Shown here in pieces: positions 21,433 to 26,734 of a DNA stretch of 26,734 nucleotides; the first letter of the stretch is position 1; each line of letters begins with the position of its first letter. Below the pieces are notes generated by a model. That model saw only the letters and a program-made list of their open reading frames with translations, ran no database searches and had not been told where the DNA came from. The position numbers and the translations under genes were made by a program. Origin of the DNA: a virus. Location: positions 1 through 26,734 of IMG/VR virus record IMGVR_UViG_3300037882_000341, one strand, 5' to 3'.

Positions 21433-23795
21433 TACTGAACTCCCACGGCCCGACCATCCGGGCCTCTAACGATTGATCGGGTTTTGCTACCGCGCTTGAT
21501 GCCCATGGCCTTGCCGGTGTTTGGGTCGCGCACGATTTCCGCGGGCTGGTTGGCCTCTTCCATCAACTGCTGCAGCATCTGCACCACTTGGCCGATTTGC
21601 GGGTCTGCCTTGGGCTGCGCGGTGTCCATCGCGGTCTGGTTGCTGGCGTTTGCAATCTCCAGCTTGACGCTGGCATCAAGGCTTGCTTTCCACTGCTCAA
21701 ACTCGATGCGCCGCTGATCCTGCTGGGCCTGATACTGGGCCTGCAGTTGCGCCAGTTGCGCCTGTTGTTCAAGCTCCAACTGCTTCTGACGCGCCTGCAT
21801 TTCCTCACGCTGCGCGTCGACCTGCGCCTGCATCTGCATCTTCTGGGTCTCGAACTGCTGTTCGGCCTGGAAGCGCATCTGATCCTGCTGCGCCTGGAAC
21901 TGCATCTTCTGCTGTTCGGTCTGCGCCTTGATCATCTCAGGCGATGGCGGCGGCTGGGCCGGAGGCATGTTCGTCGGGTCTTGCCAGAACTTGGCAGGGT
22001 TCGCGAAGCCAGCCATCTTTGCCATTTCCGTGACCGTGGCGTGGATCTGCTGCGGACCCGCAAGGTTCATCGGCAGTAGTTGCATCTGCGCGCCGAAGAT
22101 GTTGCCAAGCTGGGCCATCATCGACTCTTTGTTGCCGGCCCCGACGCCGACACTGATACGCATGTCGCGCTTGGTGCGCCAGGCCTGCGGGTCGACGGTC
22201 TGCCAGTTCCCGGCCACCTTGATCGTCAGTGCCTTGTTTTCGTGCTTGGCGATGACCTCTTGCACGATGCTGAACAGGTTTTCGACCGCGGGCGCCATCA
22301 TGCGGGCGATGTGCTCGACCCGCATCGCAGCCGCGTTCTGCAACATTCCAGTCCCGGCTGCGGTCTTGTTGATCGCCCCGGCATCGGTGCCGCTGAAGTA
22401 GCGCGTGGCCCCAGTCCTGTTCTGGCGGACCTGATCGAAGTATTCAAGCGAGCCGATGACCTGCTCAAACACCACCGGATGCGTCAGGGGCATGATGTGC
22501 CCCTCGGCCGGCAGGGCATCGCCTTGCATCCGCACAACGCCACCTGGGCGCGCGTCTAGGAAGTCTTCAAGGTTGACTTGCGAACTGATCGCATGTCGGC
22601 CCGCGTTGGCGAGGTAGAGATTGTCCAGGCCGCCGCGCGTCACTGCCGTGCGGATGTCCTGGATGTCCTTCACCGTCTCAGCAACAGGCAAGCCCGGGTG
22701 ACGGTGCGGCATGGCCTGCGACACCATCGACGAGACAGGGATGCGCGATGTCGGTTCGGCGTACAGGATCGTCCGGCCCACTGCGATGACGTAGTGCAGC
22801 CGGCTCGCCCCGTCGTCGTCGGCGTCGCAGCGCACCCAGATCATGCGCGACCAAACCCGACGCATCACACCGCGTGACGATCCCTCATCGCCGAAGGACT
22901 GCTCATCGTAGAAGTCGCGGACCTGATCCTCTTCAGTCGTTGGGTCTTCGTCGTCGTTGATGTCGTCGGGCACGTCCAGGCCCATCGCGCGCAGGTCAGC
23001 AATGGTCTTCTCGCACCGATATTCGAAGTACGGGCACTCGTCCAGCAGCCAATTCGGCGTGTCGATGCTGACCATGCAATGCTCTGCAGGCAGAACCTTG
23101 ATGCACACCTTGCCGGTGTTCTCGACCCGCTCGATCACCAGATCGTGAAGCATCACCGGGCCTGGCTGCGGCGGCTGTTCAGGCGGCGACATGCCCTGCA
23201 TCTGTGCTTGCTGCGTTGCCATCTGCCACTGTTGCATGGCCTGTTGGAAGGCCTGGGCCTGCTCTTGCGTGGCCTGTTCGTCAACGGTGCTTGAGTGCTG
23301 CACGACTTTGACGCCAGTGTCGGACATCAGGGCTGCCACTTGGTCGTCTGATTGCCCGTCGTACCGCTCACGGATGGAGTTCTGCGACTCGTCCCAATAC
23401 GCGATGCAGTACGCATTGGGGAACATCATTGCGTCGAACGTCCAGTCTGCGACGATCTGTTCCCAGTTGTTCAACTGGGTGACAACGTGATTCAGGACTG
23501 CCGTCTGCTGACCTGCGCCCTGTTCGTCTTCGGGGCCGACAGGGGTAGCCTTACAGACCTCTTCGCTTGAGCTTGCGAAGATGCGCACCAATGCCGGATG
23601 CATGGTGGCAATGGTCTCGTACACGCTACGGTCGACGATCTGACTGCGCCCCTCGGGGGCAGGATCGCGGTTCAGGCCGTAGTAATACTCAAGCGTCTCT
23701 GCGCGGACCTGGCCGATGAACGAGTGGTGATCGGTGCCGTAGCTCCGCTCTCGTCCTTCGTCGATGGCGGCCAGCAGTCTGTCGTGATCCGGCAT
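21432..23795 (-). CDS. Portal protein
   Basis: This 787-aa protein has GGAA eight bases before the ATG. The N-terminal two-thirds has portal features: EYYYGLNRD near the start, the region SQIVDRSVYETIATMHPALV, the WTFDAMMFPNAYCIAYWD strand-helix segment, and RTGATRYFSGTDAGAINKTA, which are typical of large portals of short-tailed phages (P22-like length class). From about residue 600 to 730 it is an extreme Gln-rich coiled coil (repeats such as QMRFQAEQQFE, QLELEQQAQLAQLQAQ), comparable to the long C-terminal barrel of some podoviral portals. It forms the dodecameric ring at the capsid vertex and docks with terminase, then the adaptor. Its stop overlaps the next start as TAATG. Confidence 0.9.
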   Translation of the reverse strand: MPDHDRLLAAIDEGRERSYGTDHHSFIGQVRAETLEYYYGLNRDPAPEGRSQIVDRSVYETIATMHPALVRIFASSSEEVCKATPVGPEDEQGAGQQTAVLNHVVTQLNNWEQIVADWTFDAMMFPNAYCIAYWDESQNSIRERYDGQSDDQVAALMSDTGVKVVQHSSTVDEQATQEQAQAFQQAMQQWQMATQQAQMQGMSPPEQPPQPGPVMLHDLVIERVENTGKVCIKVLPAEHCMVSIDTPNWLLDECPYFEYRCEKTIADLRAMGLDVPDDINDDEDPTTEEDQVRDFYDEQSFGDEGSSRGVMRRVWSRMIWVRCDADDDGASRLHYVIAVGRTILYAEPTSRIPVSSMVSQAMPHRHPGLPVAETVKDIQDIRTAVTRGGLDNLYLANAGRHAISSQVNLEDFLDARPGGVVRMQGDALPAEGHIMPLTHPVVFEQVIGSLEYFDQVRQNRTGATRYFSGTDAGAINKTAAGTGMLQNAAAMRVEHIARMMAPAVENLFSIVQEVIAKHENKALTIKVAGNWQTVDPQAWRTKRDMRISVGVGAGNKESMMAQLGNIFGAQMQLLPMNLAGPQQIHATVTEMAKMAGFANPAKFWQDPTNMPPAQPPPSPEMIKAQTEQQKMQFQAQQDQMRFQAEQQFETQKMQMQAQVDAQREEMQARQKQLELEQQAQLAQLQAQYQAQQDQRRIEFEQWKASLDASVKLEIANASNQTAMDTAQPKADPQIGQVVQMLQQLMEEANQPAEIVRDPNTGKAMGIKRGSKTRSIVRGPDGRAVGVQ

Positions 23796-23825
23796 GGGCG
23801 GCTTCCTGTTGCCGCCTCAGCCGCT

Positions 23826-23999
23826 TCAGGCCTTTGGCGGGCGCCCTCGCTTCTTCGGGGGCGCCGCCATGCTATCAGAAACTATCGTTCCACGTGAAAC
23901 GATAGCCGCAACACATGACTCAAGCGCATCAAGCCGAGCCTTCAACGCCTCGATGTCCTCGCGCGCCTTCCTCATGGCCTGGGCTTGGGCAATGCTCAT
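23826..23999 (-). CDS. Small coiled-coil protein with RGRP (AT-hook-like) C-terminus
   Basis: This 57-aa ORF starts MSIAQAQAMRKAREDIEALK, overlaps the preceding stop as ATGA, and ends with TGA 30 bases before the portal ATG. Residues about 5-28 form an amphipathic helix with a Leu/Ala heptad-like pattern. The tail APPKKRGRPPKA contains the RGRP core of AT-hook minor-groove binders. A DNA-binding accessory role is plausible but inferred; short RGRP tails also occur by chance in basic proteins. The gene contains the parS-like palindrome at 23882-23905, which codes for IVSRGTIV, so the coding sequence alone does not require that symmetry. Both neighbouring junctions and the reading frame support it as real. 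Confidence 0.65.
   Translation of the reverse strand: MSIAQAQAMRKAREDIEALKARLDALESCVAAIVSRGTIVSDSMAAPPKKRGRPPKA
23882..23905. promoter_or_regulatory. parS-like: 24-bp near-perfect palindrome with a parS-like core
   Basis: The two 12-base arms (CTATCGTTCCAC and GTGAAACGATAG on the plus strand) pair at 11 of 12 positions around a central CACGTG. The inner 14 bases, GTTCCACGTGAAAC at 23887-23900, fit the bacterial ParB-binding consensus TGTTNCACGTGAAACA at every specified inner position; only the outermost bases differ (C and G instead of T and A). There is no loop and no T-run, so a terminator is unlikely. It lies inside a small ORF between terminase and portal. It could be a true binding site for host or phage ParB, another dyad-binding protein site, or a packaging signal. 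Confidence 0.6.
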
Positions 24000-24199
24000 A
24001 CGATCCTCGCAATCTCTGCATCAGTCATCAGACCATAGGGAGCATCTAGCCGGCGTTTCGCGGCGTCAATGCGGAGGCAAATCCGGTCATTGATCTGCCC
24101 GCCATGCGCAATCGTTCCGTCCCACTTCGACCATTCATTGCCGCATCTTGGGTTGTCGGCCTGCAGCCAGCGGACAAAGCGTTCGCGGGCTTCGTTCAT
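23996..24199 (-). CDS. Hypothetical small protein between terL and the RGRP ORF
   Basis: This 67-aa protein has an ATG overlapping the terL stop (ATGA) and its own stop overlapping the next ORF start (ATGA again), so it is probably translated in series with terL. It is soluble and charged, with a Trp-rich middle (FVRWLQ, EWSKWDG) and a C-terminal helix, DAEIARIV. I do not recognise the family. Its position between terminase and portal suggests a packaging accessory role, but nothing in the sequence proves it. Confidence 0.7.
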   Translation of the reverse strand: MNEARERFVRWLQADNPRCGNEWSKWDGTIAHGGQINDRICLRIDAAKRRLDAPYGLMTDAEIARIV

Positions 24200-25536
24200 A
24201 CGATCCCCTTCGTGCTGTAGTTGATCCGGCCCAGCTTCTGGCGCGGCCCGCTGACCACGCTGGGAAACAGCTCTGTCAGCGCCCAGATGACCGCATCCGC
24301 CCGGTTCGGACTGCCGCCACCTAGATAGCCTACAGTCGAGAAAGCCGCTAGTTCGTCTTCCAGCGCGTTGAAGTAGCCGACATGCCGCACCTTGCCTTGC
24401 TCGTACAGGGCGCTGATCGGCTCTGCACGAACCACCTTGCCGCGCGTCGCGGTAACGGCCTTGTATGGCGCCTTGCGCTGGCCCTTGTCGCGCCTGGCGG
24501 TCTGAATCGTGGCCTCGACCATCGCGCCGCCATAATTGGTCTCGCCTACGATGCAGTCTGCCTCGTGCCGCTCATAGGCTGTAACAGCCACGCTGCCCCA
24601 GGTGGCCGGGCCGGCCTTTACGGTGCAGTCCTCAAGCACGTAGGCATTGCCATCGGTGCCAAGGCCGACAACCGCAATGCCGATGGCGTCATTGTCCGCG
24701 TTGTCGATGTCGCCTGATCCGCTTGGGTCGACTGCAACCACAATCCGCACCATGTCAGGCACAACGCCATCCATGACGCGCCACTTGTCCATGGCTTCGT
24801 CGCTGAATAGTTGGTTCGGCGTCGCGTCTGCGAAGTCTCCCTTGTAAAACCGCTTCTGAAGCCTGGCGCTCAGGCCCTGCAGGGTCTTCAGGTACTCAGG
24901 GCTAAGGTTCTCTGCGTTGTCGCCCGGGTTCATCTGGAAATGCGCGTAGTCCGTCGCATTCGCCATGGGCCGCTTGGTTTCCGGGTCGACGCCTAAGACA
25001 AACCGCTTGTAAGTCCAGTGCGCTTTGCTTGGCGGGTTGCAGTCATAGTAGGCGCGGGTCTTGAGCGTACCGGGCGCCCTGTTCTGCACTTCTGTCGGCG
25101 CCAGTTGCGCCAGCCGGGTCAGTGCCGTGTCAACAGAACTCATCGGGATTTGGCTGCACTCGTTGAAGTACAGCGTGGCGAATTCCTTGCCGAGAATCTT
25201 CTCTGTCCGCTCTTTGTCGTCCAGGCCAGCAAACCAGATTTGTGACCCGTTGGCGAACTCCGCATACCCGTCTTGAACGTGCATGTGGGATTCGACGCCC
25301 TGGAATGCCAGCCGCATCACCTTGGGAAAGGTGTCGAGCACGATTGATGCCTTCAGGTGGTTGTACCTGAATCGGAACACGGCATGCCTGCTGCTTGGGG
25401 CCTTCAGCGCTCGGAATATCGTGTTGCGCACGTGCAGGAAGGTCTTGCCGCTTCTCGACCCGCCAAACAGCATGATGTGCGTTGCATCGCCCGAGCACAC
25501 CGCCTGGGCCAGTTCCTGCCGCTCTGTCAGCTTCAC
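24196..25536 (-). CDS. terL: Terminase large subunit (packaging ATPase/nuclease)
   Basis: This is about 446 aa when started at the GTG that overlaps the terS stop (GTGA, 25536). An ATG at 25638 is possible but would overlap terS by about 100 bases. The N-terminal ATPase shows Walker A GGSRSGKT (residues about 25-32), Walker B with catalytic acid LYFNE (about 122-126) and a coupling-type segment YYDCNPPS (about 163-170). The C-terminal nuclease begins at VAVDPSGSGD (about 267-276), with the first metal-binding Asp, and ends near NRADAVIWAL, where a further metal-binding Asp is expected. It powers DNA translocation into the prohead and makes the headful or terminal cut. Length is normal. It is followed by a coupled small ORF (ATGA). 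Confidence 0.95.
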   Translation of the reverse strand: MKLTERQELAQAVCSGDATHIMLFGGSRSGKTFLHVRNTIFRALKAPSSRHAVFRFRYNHLKASIVLDTFPKVMRLAFQGVESHMHVQDGYAEFANGSQIWFAGLDDKERTEKILGKEFATLYFNECSQIPMSSVDTALTRLAQLAPTEVQNRAPGTLKTRAYYDCNPPSKAHWTYKRFVLGVDPETKRPMANATDYAHFQMNPGDNAENLSPEYLKTLQGLSARLQKRFYKGDFADATPNQLFSDEAMDKWRVMDGVVPDMVRIVVAVDPSGSGDIDNADNDAIGIAVVGLGTDGNAYVLEDCTVKAGPATWGSVAVTAYERHEADCIVGETNYGGAMVEATIQTARRDKGQRKAPYKAVTATRGKVVRAEPISALYEQGKVRHVGYFNALEDELAAFSTVGYLGGGSPNRADAVIWALTELFPSVVSGPRQKLGRINYSTKGIV

Positions 25537-25931
25537 AGCTTCTCGTCGTGCGGCGTTGCTGTAATCACCACGCGGCCCTTGTGCTCGTGCTCGATCTTGT
25601 CGCCGTAGACCTTGGGCAGCATCTTGGACAGCATCCACTTGCGAGTGTCAACCCGCAGCCGCGACCGGGCTGCAAACTCGGCATTGGCAACCGGCCCGCG
25701 CTCTGTCTCGATAACGTCGCCGCTGCTGTCGTCTGCAATCTCAATCAGTTCGTCGGCCAGCAGCTTGTAACCCGTCGCGCGCGCGTGGGCGTACTGTTGC
25801 GCAAACTCCGGGTCTGCATCTTCCCACTTCAAAACAGTGGACGGATCAATCCCAGCCTCAGCCGCAGCCTTGCGCAAGCTCAGCCCCTCGGCCAGCCGCT
25901 GCAGCACTAGATCAGCCTTAGCGCGGTCCAT
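25533..25931 (-). CDS. terS: Terminase small subunit
   Basis: This 132-aa protein starts MDRAKADLVLQ at the ATG that follows the pilin stop (TGATATG), with AAGGG upstream. A longer frame to 26036 would run deep into the pilin gene and is rejected. Residues about 8-40 (LQRLAEGLSLRKAAAEAGID, then STVLKW) form a helix-turn-helix of the kind that binds packaging initiation DNA. The rest is helical and ends with basic segments (RSRLRVDTRKWMLSKMLPKVYG, split here by context) seen in many TerS proteins of this type. It probably forms a ring that recognises phage DNA and hands it to the large subunit, whose gene overlaps its stop codon. Confidence 0.88.
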   Translation of the reverse strand: MDRAKADLVLQRLAEGLSLRKAAAEAGIDPSTVLKWEDADPEFAQQYAHARATGYKLLADELIEIADDSSGDVIETERGPVANAEFAARSRLRVDTRKWMLSKMLPKVYGDKIEHEHKGRVVITATPHDEKL

Positions 25932-25932
25932 A

Positions 25933-26403
25933 TCAGCCCTTACAAGAGCCTGGCAGGTACTTTGCCGGAATATCCGTGCCGTCAATCGTGCTGCCGCAGC
26001 GCCAGGCCCTGACATCAGACCCCGCCACCGGCTCAACAGTCAGCGCAACGTCCTGGAACGGCTTTAGCGTAACCTGCTTGCCGTCAATCGTCGGCTCACC
26101 CGTGCCCGTCACAGTCACTGCAATCGAGCCAGTCGCGCTTGTCTCGACCGATCGCACGTACTTCGTGCCAGCGCCAGCAGCCACCTCGCACCCCCAGCCC
26201 CCGGCCAAAGGCAGCGTCGATGCCGTCTGCACGGTCTCGGTGATAGCCGTTCGACAGGCCGATGCGGCCAGCAGCACTTCGGACACCTTAGCCTTGAGCG
26301 TGTAGTCCCGATAGGCCGGCAGCGCAACGGCGGCAAGAATGCCGATGATGGCGACCACGAGCATCAATTCTATGAGCGTAAAACCGTCTTGAATGCGTTT
26401 CAT
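25933..26403 (-). CDS. pilA-like: Type IV major pilin (PilA-like) encoded in the phage packaging operon
   Basis: This 156-aa protein has a class III (prepilin) signal: leader MKRIQDG, cleavage Gly7|Phe8, and mature start [20 protein letters not shown] with the conserved Glu at mature position 5. The hydrophobic alpha-1 helix runs to about residue 30, followed by PAYRDYT. Four cysteines (50, 72, 136, 154) suggest two disulfides; the last pair closes a C-terminal D-loop that includes [10 protein letters not shown], typical of proteobacterial major pilins. Length matches a complete pilin, with no frameshift. AAAGGG lies five bases before the ATG. The gene is on the same strand as its neighbours, 32 bases after the nuclease and one base before the small terminase (TGA-T-ATG), so it is probably co-transcribed with late genes. 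Identity as a pilin is secure; its role in a phage is unknown. It could be incorporated into, or compete with, host pili. Confidence 0.93.
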   Translation of the reverse strand: MKRIQDGFTLIELMLVVAIIGILAAVALPAYRDYTLKAKVSEVLLAASACRTAITETVQTASTLPLAGGWGCEVAAGAGTKYVRSVETSATGSIAVTVTGTGEPTIDGKQVTLKPFQDVALTVEPVAGSDVRAWRCGSTIDGTDIPAKYLPGSCKG

Positions 26404-26435
26404 GGTTTCCCTTTCATTGACCAGTCAGTTGGCGT

Positions 26436-26708
26436 TTACTTACACACAGCCCGCAATGCCTCATCCACACAAGTAACCGTGATCACCTTCGGCCCCGTCC
26501 AGTCCCGCATGAACTGCACCTGAGCCGGCGTCAGCTTCCTGGCACTTGGCACCTTGGCGCCGTCCTTGATTTCGATCATCCACGCGTTGCCCGCTTTGCT
26601 TGCCAACAAGTCGACCGGCTGCCGCAGATCGTACACATAGCAGCCGACCTGTCGAAGCGCGGCCACGATGTCGTCTTTGTTCGCGTCTTTGCGGGCTGCG
26701 TATCTCAC
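26436..26708 (-). CDS. VRR-NUC-like (PD-(D/E)xK) nuclease
   Basis: This 90-aa protein starts MRYAARKDAN when read from the GTG at 26708, which overlaps the preceding stop as GTGA and has AGG/GG-rich sequence just upstream. A GTG at 26717 would add three residues. The core has a conserved Asp in PVDLLAS, then the WMIEIKDG strand (Glu-x-Lys) and KLTPAQVQFM. This is the pattern of small stand-alone VRR-NUC or Holliday-junction-resolvase-like nucleases, which phages often carry in the replication or packaging region. The likely role is cutting branched or replicating DNA before packaging. The length fits the single-domain family. The fold call rests on motif spacing only; the substrate is inferred. 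Confidence 0.7.
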   Translation of the reverse strand: MRYAARKDANKDDIVAALRQVGCYVYDLRQPVDLLASKAGNAWMIEIKDGAKVPSARKLTPAQVQFMRDWTGPKVITVTCVDEALRAVCK

Positions 26709-26734
26709 CCCAGCCACCTCGCCAACAGCGCCAC
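26705..26734 (-). CDS. C-terminal end of an unknown upstream gene (partial)
   Basis: An open frame enters from the window edge and reads VALLARWLG before a TGA at 26707-26705. That stop overlaps the GTG proposed as the start of the nuclease gene (GTGA junction), the same coupling seen at many other junctions here. Only nine residues are visible, so no function can be assigned. It may also be a chance open frame. Confidence 0.3.
   Translation of the reverse strand: MALLARWLG

Noticed and set aside
23882-23905. The palindrome as a rho-independent terminator
   Set aside because: The dyad has no loop, the arms are not GC-rich, no T-run follows on either strand, and it lies inside an ORF.
25931-26036. 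Upstream extension of the small terminase into the pilin gene
   Set aside because: The internal ATG at 25931 has a ribosome site and the standard TGATATG junction; the extension has no family-like sequence.
25933-26403. The pilin as a minor pseudopilin or unrelated membrane protein
   Set aside because: Full pilin length, four cysteines and the IPAKYLP-type C-terminal loop point to a major pilin, not a short pseudopilin or a random hydrophobic ORF.

Overview
This window looks like the late (packaging, virion and lysis) half of a tailed-phage genome or prophage. It is GC-rich, roughly 60% by eye on sampled lines. Essentially every gene lies on the minus strand in one tightly packed run, so the order of transcription is from position 26734 down to 1. 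Neighbouring genes mostly overlap or abut at ATGA, GTGA, TAATG, TGATG or TGATATG junctions, which suggests translational coupling. I see no tape-measure, sheath or baseplate gene. There are an SU10-type capsid, a portal with a long Gln-rich C-terminus, an SU10-like adaptor, a probable nozzle protein and a block of Gln/Gly/Ala-rich probable ejection proteins. Together these suggest a short-tailed (podovirus-like) phage. The base composition, a DUF2514-type spanin and a betaproteobacterial-style pilin suggest a host in Burkholderiales or a close relative; this is inference. No rRNA, tRNA, CRISPR array, insertion sequence, integrase or clear host gene was seen.

Layout in transcription order. (1) 26734-25933: the end of an unknown gene, a VRR-NUC-like nuclease and, unexpectedly, a complete type IV major pilin gene one base upstream of the small terminase. 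(2) 25931-21432: small and large terminase, two small ORFs and the portal. The second small ORF carries an RGRP (AT-hook-like) tail and contains a near-perfect 24-bp palindrome whose core matches the bacterial centromere site parS. (3) 21432-17617: small decoration/fibre-type proteins, a Gly-rich fibre-like protein, a DUF4376-like fibre-associated protein and a protein with seven Thr/Asn/Asp/Ser-rich repeats. (4) 17568-15260: scaffold, major capsid protein, a UUCG-capped hairpin directly after the capsid gene and a small capsid-linked protein. (5) 15260-12695: three cargo enzymes, namely a TPR-glycosyltransferase, a methyltransferase and a GT8-like glycosyltransferase. (6) 12612-8849: adaptor, fibre-like proteins and nozzle. 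(7) 8831-2980: probable internal or ejection proteins. (8) 2983-869: lysis cassette with two membrane proteins, a GH24 endolysin with a C-terminal membrane segment, and Rz with Rz1 nested inside it. (9) 872-1: a 39-aa ORF, a T7 gp13-like acetyltransferase-fold protein, a 73-aa ORF and a truncated gene at the window edge.

The genes form a standard path: DNA packaging, prohead assembly, tail completion, genome ejection and lysis. The items most worth following up are the pilin in the packaging operon, the parS-like site beside the terminase, and the enzyme trio between capsid and adaptor. Functions rest on motif recognition and gene order; no database search was possible.
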